Shown in pieces: positions 15,471-25,274 of a stretch of 64,000 nucleotides of DNA. A program made the position numbers and the translations under genes. Origin of the DNA: JBNGOQ01 sp050589645 (GTDB lineage: Bacteria > Bacteroidota > Bacteroidia > Flavobacteriales > Flavobacteriaceae); the NCBI RefSeq assembly GCF_050589645.1, contig NZ_JBNGOQ010000003.1, positions 558,001-622,000 of the forward strand, read 5' to 3'. The notes beneath the pieces were generated by a model, which worked only from the letters and a program-made list of their open reading frames with translations, did not search any database and was not told the origin of the DNA. The first letter of the stretch is position 1. Every line of letters starts with the position of its first letter.

Positions 15471-17026
15471 AACCCAGGTTGTACAATTTTATAGTTTGAT
15501 CGTGCCTTGGCACGGGCCACCATTTCCTTGACCTCTTGGAGCAAGGCTTTGGCATCGTACACAATACCATCCTTTATCGTATATTTTACTCCGCCTACGC
15601 GTACCACCTCGTTGGCCTCGGTCAATTTTATGGCCCCGGTTCCATAGAGCACCTTTAGGTTTCTTAACGGATTTTCGGCTACAACTACAAAATCGGCCAG
15701 TTTGCCCAGTTCCACTGTGCCGATTAGACCATCCACGCCCAGGGCTTCGGCCCCGTTCAGTGTGGCGGCCCGGATGACCTCCAAGGGGTGAAAGCCGGCC
15801 TCCCTTAAGAGCTCCATTTCCCGGATATAGGCGAAGCCGTACAATTGGAAGATAAATCCAGAATCGGATCCGGTGGTTACGCGTCCGCCCCGATTCTTAT
15901 ATTCGTTGATGAAGGTCATCCACAAGCGGTAGTTTTCCCGCCACGCCACTTCTTGTTCCGTTCCCCAATCGTGCCAATAGGAACCATGGGATATTTTGCT
16001 GGGTTGGTAAAAGTCCCACAGGGAGGGCAAGGTATACTCCTCGTGCCATTCGGCCCTACGCGCCCGTTGTAGATCACGACTGGCTTCATAAATATTAAAG
16101 GTAGGATCCAGGGTGAAGTCGAGCGTCAGAAGCTCGTCCATCACCGCGTTCCAATGCTCGGAATAGGGCTTGGCCGCTTGCTGCCATAATTTACCGGCTT
16201 CCTCAAAACGGTTTTGCTCATTTTGATAATTATAGTCCAGCGGATAGTTTTGCACCGTACGATCTTCGAAGAGCGCTTCCGGCAGGCCATACCAATGTTC
16301 CATACTGGTGAGTCCGGCTCTGGCCGAATGCAGTACATTCCACCGGGCCACGTTCAATTGGGCATGATGGCAGGCAGACCGCAGTCCGAGCTTTTTGTTT
16401 TCGTCCAACGCGGCGGTCATGATCTCTGGAGGCGCCCCAAAGAACTTGATGCCGTCCGCACCCTTTTTTGCATTGTCCCGTACCCAGGCACGGGCCATTT
16501 CGGGTGTACTTATCGGGTCGGTTCCTTGTCCAAAACCGGTATAGGCAAAGATACGTGGGGCCACAATGTCATTTTTGGCACTTTTTCGTTTAAGGTCCAT
16601 CGTATAATCCACCCCACGGCCACTGGGTTCCCGGACGGTGGTAACTCCGTGGGCCATCCAAAGCCTAAAGACATAATCGTAATCCGCTCCCTGGGCCACC
16701 CCTCCTATATGTCCGTGCATATCCACAAAACCGGGTAAAACGTACATGCCGTTGCAATCCAGTTCCTTTCCGCCCGGCTTTAGTTGTGGGCGTTTGCTGG
16801 CATCAATGGCTACACCGGGATAACCCACCACCTCGATTTGTACAATTTTGTTGTTCTCCACCACAATATCTACCGGTCCCCGGGGTGGCGCGCCGTTTCC
16901 ATTGATCAAGGTTGCCCCTCGGATGATCAACTGCGTATGTGGGCCATCGCCTTGGGCAGATTGAGCCATGCATCCCAGGCTCCAAAATACCATCAGTGCC
17001 AGGATAATCAAAGGTTTTGTGTTCAT
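15461..17026 (-). CDS. Secreted amidohydrolase family metal-dependent hydrolase
   Basis: The protein has 521 residues from the ATG at 17026, chosen because the frame before it (to 17104) lacks signal-like sequence while a signal peptide follows directly (MNTKPLIILALMVFWSLGCM). The amidohydrolase metal site is visible as VDMHGHIGG near residue 110, TGSDSG near residue 405 and conserved histidines between. The N-terminal TLINGNGAPPRGPVDIVVENN and C-terminal LADFVVVAENP segments form the small beta-sandwich domain. The family includes imidazolonepropionase-like and prolidase-like enzymes; the substrate is unknown. The leader could also be a lipoprotein signal, as Cys19 follows LG. Confidence 0.9.
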   Translation of the reverse strand: MNTKPLIILALMVFWSLGCMAQSAQGDGPHTQLIIRGATLINGNGAPPRGPVDIVVENNKIVQIEVVGYPGVAIDASKRPQLKPGGKELDCNGMYVLPGFVDMHGHIGGVAQGADYDYVFRLWMAHGVTTVREPSGRGVDYTMDLKRKSAKNDIVAPRIFAYTGFGQGTDPISTPEMARAWVRDNAKKGADGIKFFGAPPEIMTAALDENKKLGLRSACHHAQLNVARWNVLHSARAGLTSMEHWYGLPEALFEDRTVQNYPLDYNYQNEQNRFEEAGKLWQQAAKPYSEHWNAVMDELLTLDFTLDPTFNIYEASRDLQRARRAEWHEEYTLPSLWDFYQPSKISHGSYWHDWGTEQEVAWRENYRLWMTFINEYKNRGGRVTTGSDSGFIFQLYGFAYIREMELLREAGFHPLEVIRAATLNGAEALGVDGLIGTVELGKLADFVVVAENPLRNLKVLYGTGAIKLTEANEVVRVGGVKYTIKDGIVYDAKALLQEVKEMVARAKARSNYKIVQPGLKE

Positions 17027-17119
17027 AATATGTTTTATAAAATGGTGGGGCGATCCCATTGCAACGCCCACCCTCAATGATTTAAATTTCCATCCCTCCG
17101 TCACGCCTTCGGCGCGCCA

Positions 17120-17140
17120 CCTCCCTTTGTCAAAGGGAGG
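17120..17140. repeat. Palindromic intergenic element 1
   Basis: CCTCCCTTTG-T-CAAAGGGAGG has two perfect 10-bp arms around a single base. It lies in the spacer between the amidohydrolase and the M14 gene, close to a second palindromic element. Confidence 0.75.
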
Positions 17141-17235
17141 AGCTTCGGTTAGTTTTTAAAGCTATCTTTTATTTCCAAATCTTATTGGTTTAAGGCCCGA
17201 GGCCTGGTATCTACTTTTACTACGAATCCAATTAA

Positions 17236-17287
17236 GCTCCCCTCTTTGGTAAAGAGGGGTGGTCTCGGCTTTGCCGAGAGCGGGGAG
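17236..17287. repeat. Palindromic intergenic element 2 (nested hairpins)
   Basis: Two arms, CCCCTCTTT (17239-17247) and AAAGAGGGG (17251-17259), form one hairpin. A second, TCTCGGC-TTT-GCCGAGA (17263-17279), follows, and CTCCCC at the left can pair with GGGGAG at the right. Similar CTCCC/TTT/GGGAG elements occur across flavobacterial intergenic regions. It may also act as a terminator for the minus-strand M14 gene. Confidence 0.7.
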
Positions 17288-17311
17288 ATTGTCTTCCATT
17301 CCTTGATTAAT

Positions 17312-19822
17312 TTACTCCGGTACATTTACTTCATTACCTAAAAACAGTGCGTTCAAGAATAGTCTATTGGTGCCGTACCAGGAACCCCTAAAATTGGGAT
17401 TGTCCGCAAATAGAATAGCACGGCCGCTCCCTACTTTGCTCACGACCAGCGAGGCTGATTTGCTTAAAAATTCATCCCGGTTTTTGTTGGTGATAAAACC
17501 ATCGATTAAAGGATTCTTGGCGTACTGGGCCACGGTGGCATAGGCATTTTTGCTAGGGGCCATCCAGACCGTGTTGTTCTTGTAGATCGGAATGGAAGCA
17601 TCGTGATACCCAAAGGCCAAAGGGTGCGTCACATCCAGGTCTACCCGTAGGATGACACCGCCAACGCTTTCCTTTCCAATGTTTTCCGGAGCGTCCACAT
17701 ACGGTTTTCTGGGCGTCAATTTCGTGGAATCCTCCTCGGATTTCACCAACTTCTCCTTTACCAGTTTTTTCTCAATGGCCCATTTGGTGGCCGTGCCTAT
17801 GGTAATTAGGGTATTGCCCTTTTTGACCCAATCCTTGATCTTGTCCTGCAGCTTTTGTGTAAGGCGGTAGTTTCCCGATACCATGACCAGGGTATTATAC
17901 TTGTCAAGATTGGCCCGTGAAAAATTGCGGAGGGGGATTTTGGTAATGGGCATATGCACACGGGTATCCAACAGATGCCAAACCTCTCCCGCTTCATAGG
18001 ACCGTATCCCATTGCCGATCAACATGGCTGCTTTTGGTTTTTTTAAGGGCTCCACATAGCGGCTGCCCAGATCGATACCCTTGAAACTGTATCCGGTGTC
18101 TACCCCCAACATGGGTACCTGAAATTGCCGTTGCGCCTCTTGGAGCAAGGTGTAGACTTCGTCGCTACTTTTCTTTTGAAGGGAAACAGGTACCACTAGG
18201 GCACCATAGTTAAAGCTTTTGGTGTTTTCCCCCCTCACAGAAAATGGCTTAAAGGCCGAGGAGACCACGAGTCCCTTACTTTGCAGGGCATGTAACACCG
18301 CAGGGGCATTGTAATCGTCCCAATCAATGATATAGGCGTAGTCCGATTTTTGGACAGGAGCCACAGTGATCATGTTTTCGGTCGAAGTAATCCGTTGCCC
18401 TCTATTGATTCTCGTTTGGGGACTGTACTTCATATTGTAAAAATTGGCCACAGACCAGGCAGAAGCATCATAATACACACTGTCACGGTATCGCTGATAG
18501 GTCTCGAACATGGTTTGTACCATACGGTACTGGGGTTGCGCCGTGGGCACCACATATTGATCACCAGACCGGTATACTTCTATTTGATGCAACAACAACT
18601 TATCAATAAAGGCCTTTACCCGGTTTTTGTCATGGGCATCCCCAAAGCGGTAGGCTTTGGTTCGACTTATGGCGGAATTGATCAGTGCACTCTTAAAGAA
18701 GTCCTGTTGGTATTTTCGCAATTGGGCCTTGTTTTCCACAGCGGCTTTTACCGTGGTAATGCTGGAAAGGTACTGATTGCGAATGGTAAAGGGAAAACCG
18801 ATTTCCCCGAAGGCCGTTTTCTGCTTATGTCCCCTGGAACTGGCCTGTTCGAACAAGAGGGCCAGACCCCCCTGTAGATCGGGGTAGGAGGAACCATAAC
18901 CCGGATAAGTACCATCAAAAACTTCCTTGGTGAAATAGAACGATCCAATACTGTCCAGGGCCTTGGCGAAGTAGGTCCCGAACAGATTGTTGAGATCTTC
19001 ATAATTTTCCTTGGGCATAATGGGCCTCAGCGAGCCATTGGTCTTCATGGGCTCAAAAAAATAGGTGCTTTGGGTCCCCATCTCATGAAAATCGGTCACC
19101 ACATTGGGGTACCATTGATGAAACCAGGCCAGTTTGCCTCGGCTTTCCGGGTTAATGCCCAGAAGCCAGTCCCTGTTTAGATCAAACCAATAATGGTTGG
19201 TCCGCCCACCGGGCCAGTATTCATTGTGTTCGGCATCCTGGGGGTCGGCCACTAAAGGATTGCCCTGGTACATGTTGGCCCATTGGGTATGTCTGTCACG
19301 CCCATCGGGATTGATGGTGGGATCTATAAAAATGACCGCATTCCTACGGTAATTCTGAATCTCCGCACTATTGGAGGCCACCAAGGTATAGGCCATAAGC
19401 AAAGCGGCTTCCGAACTGGAAGGTTCGTTGCCGTGCACATTGTAGCCCAGATTGATGAATATGGGGACCTCGTCATAATTGGTGGGCCTTTTATTGGGAT
19501 CTGTAAACGCCAAATGTTGCGCTTGCAGAGCGTCCAGATTGGAAAGATGCCCGGTTTCGGTTACGGTAAGGATAACCAATTTTCTGCCTTCATGGGTTTT
19601 TCCATATTCATAAATGGAGGCCCTGTCCGATAGTTCGGCCAATTTTTCCAAATAGGAGACAATCCGATCATGCCGGGTATGGTGTTCCCCAATACCATAT
19701 CCCAAAAATGCTTCGGGCGAGGGGATATCGGCGTCAAAGGGATGGAATTTCTTAAGAAAATAGTCTTGGCTGTATAGTCCGGCGCTGCAGCATAGCAGCA
19801 GCAAGCATAGTTTTTTTACCAT
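17312..19822 (-). CDS. M14 family zinc carboxypeptidase, secreted
   Basis: The protein has 836 residues from the ATG at 19822, which directly precedes a signal peptide (MVKKLCLLLLCCSAGLYSQ); the longer frame adds eight residues. The M14 catalytic domain is N-terminal: zinc ligands in YNVHGNEPSSSEA near residue 105 and in VTDFHEMGT near residue 240, with NPDGRDRHT between. The C-terminal half (after about residue 420) is not a standard M14 domain and includes a glutamine amidotransferase-like stretch (TLVMVSGNYRLTQKLQD and KKGNTLITIG). It likely trims C-terminal residues of periplasmic or extracellular peptides. It has no clear partner gene. Confidence 0.92.
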   Translation of the reverse strand: MVKKLCLLLLCCSAGLYSQDYFLKKFHPFDADIPSPEAFLGYGIGEHHTRHDRIVSYLEKLAELSDRASIYEYGKTHEGRKLVILTVTETGHLSNLDALQAQHLAFTDPNKRPTNYDEVPIFINLGYNVHGNEPSSSEAALLMAYTLVASNSAEIQNYRRNAVIFIDPTINPDGRDRHTQWANMYQGNPLVADPQDAEHNEYWPGGRTNHYWFDLNRDWLLGINPESRGKLAWFHQWYPNVVTDFHEMGTQSTYFFEPMKTNGSLRPIMPKENYEDLNNLFGTYFAKALDSIGSFYFTKEVFDGTYPGYGSSYPDLQGGLALLFEQASSRGHKQKTAFGEIGFPFTIRNQYLSSITTVKAAVENKAQLRKYQQDFFKSALINSAISRTKAYRFGDAHDKNRVKAFIDKLLLHQIEVYRSGDQYVVPTAQPQYRMVQTMFETYQRYRDSVYYDASAWSVANFYNMKYSPQTRINRGQRITSTENMITVAPVQKSDYAYIIDWDDYNAPAVLHALQSKGLVVSSAFKPFSVRGENTKSFNYGALVVPVSLQKKSSDEVYTLLQEAQRQFQVPMLGVDTGYSFKGIDLGSRYVEPLKKPKAAMLIGNGIRSYEAGEVWHLLDTRVHMPITKIPLRNFSRANLDKYNTLVMVSGNYRLTQKLQDKIKDWVKKGNTLITIGTATKWAIEKKLVKEKLVKSEEDSTKLTPRKPYVDAPENIGKESVGGVILRVDLDVTHPLAFGYHDASIPIYKNNTVWMAPSKNAYATVAQYAKNPLIDGFITNKNRDEFLSKSASLVVSKVGSGRAILFADNPNFRGSWYGTNRLFLNALFLGNEVNVPE

Positions 19823-19958
19823 CGGAAAGCTGTTAGAGTTAGTCAAACTAAATATAGGAATAATATGGCAATGGACGCTGGTTGATGGCTACCGATCCCG
19901 GTGACCGCCGTGAAGTCCTAGTGGACCTAACCCTTGCACCTATTTTTTTGGCAAAGCC

Positions 19959-21179
19959 TTATGCCACCGATTGAAACTGGTGCCCTACTTCCCGGAATTT
20001 AACGATGTAATTGGTCCCTTTTTTGGAAGCGTCCCTGGTGATGCTACCCTTGAGTTGACGGGCCAGATTGTGTATCAGTTTAAGGCCGAGTGATTTGGTA
20101 TTCTTAAAATTCAATGCTTCCGGAAAACCTACCCCATTGTCGCCAATGTTAAGTACATAACCCTTTTCATCCTCCTGTTTAAGGGCAATGTGTATTTCTC
20201 CTGCATTATCGTCCTTAATTCCATATTTAAGGGAATTGGTAAGGGCCTCATTGATCAATAACCCCAAAGGAATGGCAGTATCTATGCCCAACTTGATATC
20301 TGGAATATCGATTTTTAATTTGATGTTGTTCTTCACACCTTTCACCGATTTTACCAAGTATTCACTGAGCTCCTGCACATAGGACTTGTATTCGATCCTG
20401 GTAAGGTCTTTCCGCATATAGAGCATTTCGTGTACCATGGCCATGGAGATAACCCTGTTCTGGCTGCTTTTGATCAGGTTTTTTACTTTTTCGTCCGAAA
20501 TGCTCCTGGATTGCAAGCTCAGGAGGCTTGAAACGGTCTGTAAGTTGTTCTTTACCCGATGGTGTACTTCTTTCAAAAGTGTTTCTTTTTCCTGGATACG
20601 CGCCTCGATTTCGTTTTTGGATTTGTAAAGATTGTGATGCGCCTGCAATAGATTTTTACCAAAGACACCGCCCAAAAGATAAACGGAAAAGAGAATGCTA
20701 AGGAGTGCGAACAGATCTTTGGAAGCTTCAGGTACCACATTGGGCGCAAACTCAAAGTCCGTAACGCTCTGCGCATAGATCAGTACTACGATCAACAAAT
20801 TCATGTATAGATAGATGCTGCCATAGACCCTGGTAGTGGCGTATCCGGCAAAAACGATAAGGGCCAGGACAAAAATGAACGGGCTATTGATGCCCCCGCT
20901 GAACAGGGTAACCATCGTAGCCCCTGCAAGGGTCATAATGGAAACAATGTTATAGGTAAGTGTCAGGTTTTTATGTACATGGTAGAGCAGCGTGTTGATG
21001 AGGTTTAGGAGGCCAAAAGTTAGAAAAACATAAGGGATAACTTGGTCAATGTTCAGAAGAAAAAGGCAAAGAACACAGAACAAAAGGGAAAAAAAGGAGG
21101 TAAAATAATTGACCTTTAAGACCAAATGCACCTTATCCCGTAAGCGTTCCTGGTTGATGTCTTTGATTGGTTTTTGCAT
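19959..21179 (-). CDS. Orphan sensor histidine kinase with HisKA_2-type dimerisation domain
   Basis: The first 175 or so residues hold about six membrane segments (for example YFTSFFSLLFCVLCLFLL). The kinase part follows: a HisKA_2 region with the phospho-accepting His in VHHRVKNNLQTVSSLLSLQS (near residue 205), then a HATPase domain with NEALTNSLKYG near residue 310 and DNGVGFP near residue 352. HisKA_2 kinases often act with response regulators carrying output domains elsewhere in the genome. No response regulator lies next to it, so its partner is unknown. The signal is unknown; the membrane domain may sense membrane state or a small ligand. Confidence 0.92.
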   Translation of the reverse strand: MQKPIKDINQERLRDKVHLVLKVNYFTSFFSLLFCVLCLFLLNIDQVIPYVFLTFGLLNLINTLLYHVHKNLTLTYNIVSIMTLAGATMVTLFSGGINSPFIFVLALIVFAGYATTRVYGSIYLYMNLLIVVLIYAQSVTDFEFAPNVVPEASKDLFALLSILFSVYLLGGVFGKNLLQAHHNLYKSKNEIEARIQEKETLLKEVHHRVKNNLQTVSSLLSLQSRSISDEKVKNLIKSSQNRVISMAMVHEMLYMRKDLTRIEYKSYVQELSEYLVKSVKGVKNNIKLKIDIPDIKLGIDTAIPLGLLINEALTNSLKYGIKDDNAGEIHIALKQEDEKGYVLNIGDNGVGFPEALNFKNTKSLGLKLIHNLARQLKGSITRDASKKGTNYIVKFREVGHQFQSVA

Positions 21180-21294
21180 GATGAAAGACTTTATAGGATG
21201 TTACCCATTGGAAAAAAACCTTTGGAAATTGTACAATTCCCAATAAAAAGCGGCAATACTCTATGTAAAGCTAAATATGTTTTGCCATATAATC

Positions 21295-21324
21295 AAAAAA
21301 CGGCAACCTAAAAGGTCACCGTTT
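21295..21324 (-). terminator. Terminator after secA
   Basis: On the minus strand an imperfect stem, AAACGG..ACC and GGT..CCGTTT, is followed by a run of T residues. It begins 26 bp beyond the secA stop codon. Confidence 0.65.
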
Positions 21325-21349
21325 CCTTATTGTGTACTACCAAAGCGTG

Positions 21350-24300
21350 CTATTCTTCTTCGGTCAGAACCCATTCACCTTTGTTGATAAGCGGTTCTGC
21401 CTGTTTGTATTTAAGGGTTTTGCTTTCACCGGACATCACATTTTTGATGGTGACCCTGTCGTTACGACCAATTTTGGGCCTTTCCCTTACAATGGTCTCC
21501 GTTACCTGGGTCCTTCTGCCCTGGTTTTGACCCACGGCCCTGTTTTGCGCGGCGAGTTCATCACTATTGGGGATTTCTTCCTTACTGGTCCTTAAATCTT
21601 CTTTGGGACGACGCAGTTTACCCGCTTCTTGGATATCATTGGTGTTGCCGGAGGGCAGTTCTCCCTTGAAGAGGAAGGAAACCACTTCCTTGTTCACCTT
21701 ATCGATCATCGCTTTAAAAAGCTCAAAAGCCTCAAATTTATAGATCAGCAGCGGATCCTTTTGTTCGTGCACTGCTAGCTGAACCGATTGCTTTAGCTCG
21801 TCCATCTTCCTCAAATGCGTCTTCCAGGAATCATCGATGATGGCCAGGGTGATGTTCTTTTCAAAATCGGTCACCAATTGTTTTCCATTGGTTTCATAGG
21901 CATTCTTCAGGTCGGTCACCACGTTCAGGGATTTGATCCCATCGGTAAAGGGGACCACAATGCGCTCAAATTTGTTCGCATTGTCTTCGTAGACCTGTTT
22001 AATGACCGGGAAGGCGGTAGCGGCACTGCGCTCCATTTTACCCTGATAGTATTCGTAGGCAGCGGCATAGGTCTTGTTGGCAATTTCCTGGAACGCCAGT
22101 TTGGCAAATTCATCTTCCGAAACCGGAGCGGTGATCGAGAAATATTTGATCAGCTCAAACTCAAAATTCTTATAATCGTTTGCTGCTTTGTTGGTTTCGG
22201 CTATTACCTCACAGGTGTCATAGATCATGTTGGCAATATCCACCTTTAGGCGTTCGCCCTGCAGCGCATGGCGCCTACGTTTGTAGACTACCTCTCGCTG
22301 GGCGTTCATGACATCATCATACTCCAAAAGACGTTTTCGCACCCCAAAATTGTTTTCCTCCACCTTTTTCTGTGCGCGTTCTATGGATTTGGTCATCATG
22401 GAATGCTGGATGACCTCACCTTCCTCCAACCCCATACGGTCCATCATCTTGGCCACACGGTCAGAACCGAACAAACGCATCAGGTTGTCTTCCAGCGAAA
22501 CATAAAATTGTGAGCTTCCGGGATCTCCTTGACGTCCAGAACGACCTCTTAGCTGTCTGTCTACCCGTCTGGAATCGTGTCTTTCCGTACCTACAATGGC
22601 CAATCCACCGGCCTGTTTCACTTCTTCCGATAATTTGATGTCCGTACCCCGGCCCGCCATGTTGGTGGCAATGGTTACCACTCCGGCATGTCCGGCTTCC
22701 GCGACGATATCGGCCTCTTTCTTATGCAATTTCGCGTTCAAAACGTTGTGGGGTATTTTGCGGATGGTCAAGGTCCTGGACAACAGCTCCGAAATTTCTA
22801 CAGAAGTGGTACCGATCAAGACTGGCCTACCGGCTAGGGAAAGCTTGGTGACTTCCTCGATGACAGCATTGTATTTTTCACGCTTGGTCTTGTAGATAAG
22901 GTCGTTCCTATCATCCCTTGCTATAGGTCTGTTGGTAGGGATTTCCATGACATCTAGCTTATAGATTTCCCAGAACTCGCCCGCTTCGGTAATCGCCGTA
23001 CCGGTCATCCCCGCCAATTTTTGGTACATTCTAAAGTAATTCTGCAAGGTGACCGTGGCAAAGGTCTGGGTCATGGCCTCGATCTTTACGTTTTCCTTGG
23101 CTTCAATGGCTTGGTGCAGGCCGTCTGAATAGCGGCGCCCGTCCATAATACGGCCCGTTTGTTCGTCCACGATCATGACCTTGTTTTCTATGACCACATA
23201 TTCCACATCCTTTTCAAAGAGGGTATACGCCTTTAGTAATTGGCTCATGGTATGGATACGCTCGCTTTTTACACCAAAATCCTTAAAGAGCTCTTCCTTG
23301 AGCTGGGCCTCTTTTTCTATTTCTAGGTTTTGGTTCTCAATTTTTGCAATTTCCCCACCAATATCGGGCATGACAAAAAAGTCTTTGTCCTGATCTCCCG
23401 AGATGTATTCCACTCCTTTGTCGGTAAGTTCTATTTGGTTGTTCTTTTCGTCAATAACGAATAGCAGTTCCGCATCTACCTTGGGCATCTCACGGTTGTT
23501 ATCCTGCATATAGAAGTTTTCGGTCTTTTGGAGCAATTGCTTTACGCCCTCTTCACTCAAGAACTTGATCAAGGCCTTGTTCTTAGGTAACCCACGATGC
23601 ACCCGTAGCAATAGGAAGCCGCCTTCTTTGGTATCCCCTTCGGCAATCATTTTTTTGGCCTCTGCCAAAACTCCAATGAGGTATTGCCGTTGCTTTTGTA
23701 CAATGTCGCCCACCTTGGGCTTTAATTCGTTGAACTCATGGCGATCCCCTTCCGGGACCGGACCTGAAATAATCAGGGGGGTACGCGCATCATCGATCAA
23801 AACCGAATCTACTTCATCCACAATCGCATAGTGATGTGGTCGCTGTACCAGATCACCAGGAGTATGGGCCATATTATCCCGTAGGTAATCAAAGCCAAAT
23901 TCGTTGTTGGTACCATAGGTAATGTCCGCATTATAAGCGGCTCTTCTGCCTTCGGAATTGGGCCTATGCTTATCTATGCAGTCTACGGAAAGGCCGTGGA
24001 ACTCAAAGATCGGGGCCATCCAAGCGCTATCCCTTTTGGCCAAATAATCATTAACGGTCACCAAATGTGCTCCGTTTCCGGTCAGTGCATTCAGGTACAT
24101 GGGCAAGGTGGCCACCAGGGTCTTTCCTTCCCCGGTATGCATTTCTGCAATCTTGCCCTGATGCAGGGCAATGCCTCCTATGAGCTGCACATCATAATGG
24201 ATCATATCCCAGGTAACTTCCTTACCGGCTGCATCCCAGGCGTTTTTCCAAACCGCACTGTCCCCTTCCAGGCCAACATAATCCTTGGAACCTGAAAGCT

Positions 24301-24715
24301 GACGATCAAACTCGGAAGCGGTAACGGTCAGTGTTGGGTTTTGTGCAAAACGTTTGGCCGTTTCTTTTACCACGGCAAAGGCCTCGGGCAATATATCGTT
24401 CAACGTGTCCTGGGAGATTTTATAGGCTTCTTCCTTTAATTTATCAATTTCCGCATAGATGTCCTCGTTCCTGTCTATATCGGTAGAAGCCTTTACTTCT
24501 TCTTGCAATTGTGCGATTTGGTCGTTGATTGTTTTGCAATCTGCAGTTATTCTGTCCTTGAAGACCGCAGTCTTATTTCGTAGTTCGTCGTTGTTAAGCC
24601 CTTCCAGGGCCTGTTCAAAGGACTTTATTTGGTCTACGATAGGCTGCAGTTCCTTAACGTCCTTCTTGGCCTTGTCCCCGACGAAAGTCTTTATAACCGA
24701 ATTTAAAAAACTCAT
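21350..24715 (-). CDS. secA: Preprotein translocase ATPase SecA
   Basis: SecA drives polypeptides through the SecYEG channel. The protein has 1121 residues from the ATG at 24715 (MSFLNSVIKTFVG); the longer frame begins with 11 implausible residues. Motifs are Walker A MHTGEGKT, the DEVDSVLIDEAR-type Walker B written here as DEVDSVLIDDARTPL, and the motif V/VI segments TNMAGRGTDI and RQLRGRSGRQGD. It carries the large insertion typical of Bacteroidetes SecA between GPVPEGDRHEF and the DEQTGRIMDGRRYSDGLHQ region. The C terminus ends in a basic/TETIVRERPKIGRNDRV tail without the Cys-rich zinc motif of E. coli SecA, also typical of the phylum. Confidence 0.97.
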   Translation of the reverse strand: MSFLNSVIKTFVGDKAKKDVKELQPIVDQIKSFEQALEGLNNDELRNKTAVFKDRITADCKTINDQIAQLQEEVKASTDIDRNEDIYAEIDKLKEEAYKISQDTLNDILPEAFAVVKETAKRFAQNPTLTVTASEFDRQLSGSKDYVGLEGDSAVWKNAWDAAGKEVTWDMIHYDVQLIGGIALHQGKIAEMHTGEGKTLVATLPMYLNALTGNGAHLVTVNDYLAKRDSAWMAPIFEFHGLSVDCIDKHRPNSEGRRAAYNADITYGTNNEFGFDYLRDNMAHTPGDLVQRPHHYAIVDEVDSVLIDDARTPLIISGPVPEGDRHEFNELKPKVGDIVQKQRQYLIGVLAEAKKMIAEGDTKEGGFLLLRVHRGLPKNKALIKFLSEEGVKQLLQKTENFYMQDNNREMPKVDAELLFVIDEKNNQIELTDKGVEYISGDQDKDFFVMPDIGGEIAKIENQNLEIEKEAQLKEELFKDFGVKSERIHTMSQLLKAYTLFEKDVEYVVIENKVMIVDEQTGRIMDGRRYSDGLHQAIEAKENVKIEAMTQTFATVTLQNYFRMYQKLAGMTGTAITEAGEFWEIYKLDVMEIPTNRPIARDDRNDLIYKTKREKYNAVIEEVTKLSLAGRPVLIGTTSVEISELLSRTLTIRKIPHNVLNAKLHKKEADIVAEAGHAGVVTIATNMAGRGTDIKLSEEVKQAGGLAIVGTERHDSRRVDRQLRGRSGRQGDPGSSQFYVSLEDNLMRLFGSDRVAKMMDRMGLEEGEVIQHSMMTKSIERAQKKVEENNFGVRKRLLEYDDVMNAQREVVYKRRRHALQGERLKVDIANMIYDTCEVIAETNKAANDYKNFEFELIKYFSITAPVSEDEFAKLAFQEIANKTYAAAYEYYQGKMERSAATAFPVIKQVYEDNANKFERIVVPFTDGIKSLNVVTDLKNAYETNGKQLVTDFEKNITLAIIDDSWKTHLRKMDELKQSVQLAVHEQKDPLLIYKFEAFELFKAMIDKVNKEVVSFLFKGELPSGNTNDIQEAGKLRRPKEDLRTSKEEIPNSDELAAQNRAVGQNQGRRTQVTETIVRERPKIGRNDRVTIKNVMSGESKTLKYKQAEPLINKGEWVLTEEE

Positions 24716-24803
24716 AATGTATTGTATTTGATGTAGTACCGCGCACAATGGGCGGTAGGCGCCTTATTGATTTGGTATGTGCAATTGACAACCGCTATAA
24801 AGC

Positions 24804-24833
24804 AAAAGGTATTCCAGTCTTGTTATCTGCAAA
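24804..24833 (-). promoter_or_regulatory. Candidate secA promoter (Bacteroidetes type)
   Basis: Minus-strand TTTG (24830-24833), 18 bp, then TACCTTTT (24804-24811), one base off TAnnTTTG. It predicts a start about 80 bases upstream of the secA ATG. Confidence 0.45.
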
Positions 24834-24863
24834 AAATACCCTGCCTAACTGCCAAAATTACAT

Positions 24864-24892
24864 AAAAAAAAAGCCTCAAATGAGACTTTTTT
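24864..24892 (-). terminator. Terminator after the DUF2795 gene
   Basis: On the minus strand AAGTCTC-ATTT-GAGGCTT pairs over 7 bp (one G-U) and runs into a long T-tract, 22 bp after the stop of the DUF2795 gene. Confidence 0.8.
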
Positions 24893-24913
24893 GTTGTAAT
24901 TGCGTTAATATTA

Positions 24914-25138
24914 TCAATATTCATCCTCATTCCAGAGGTAATCTTCTTCCGTAGGATAGTCGGGCCAAATCTCCTCTATCGATTCATAGATTTCCCCACC
25001 TTCTTCTTCCATGGACTGCAGATTTTCCACAACTTCCAATGGAGCCCCAGTTCTAATGGCGTAGTCTATTAACTCATCTTTGGTGGCTGGCCATGGTGCA
25101 TCGCTCAAATAGGATGCTAATTCTAATGTCCAATACAT
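24914..25138 (-). CDS. DUF2795 domain protein (74 aa)
   Basis: This small acidic protein is conserved in Bacteroidetes and has no known function. Visible family features are the opening YWTLELASYLSDAPWPATKDEL and LIDYAIRTGAPLEVVENLQ, then an acidic C-terminal half (EEEGGEIYESIEEIWPDYPTEEDY). It has no signal peptide or membrane span and should be cytoplasmic. It is a single-gene transcript: a near-ideal promoter lies upstream (25165-25194) and a strong terminator downstream (24864-24892). The strong promoter suggests high expression. Confidence 0.9.
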   Translation of the reverse strand: MYWTLELASYLSDAPWPATKDELIDYAIRTGAPLEVVENLQSMEEEGGEIYESIEEIWPDYPTEEDYLWNEDEY

Positions 25139-25164
25139 GGTTATAGTTTGATTTTAATTTTTTG

Positions 25165-25194
25165 CAAAAATAATTTTTAAACTGAAATAGTCAA
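25165..25194 (-). promoter_or_regulatory. Promoter of the DUF2795 gene (Bacteroidetes type)
   Basis: Minus-strand TTG (25192-25194), 19 bp spacer, TATTTTTG (25165-25172), an exact TAnnTTTG match. The predicted start is about 20 bases before the ATG at 25138. Confidence 0.75.
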
Positions 25195-25274
25195 GTTATT
25201 TTAGAACTAATTCGACTATTTTATCAACATTATTTTCACTTTAATAATTTGATAACGCCTAAAATGTGGATTTA

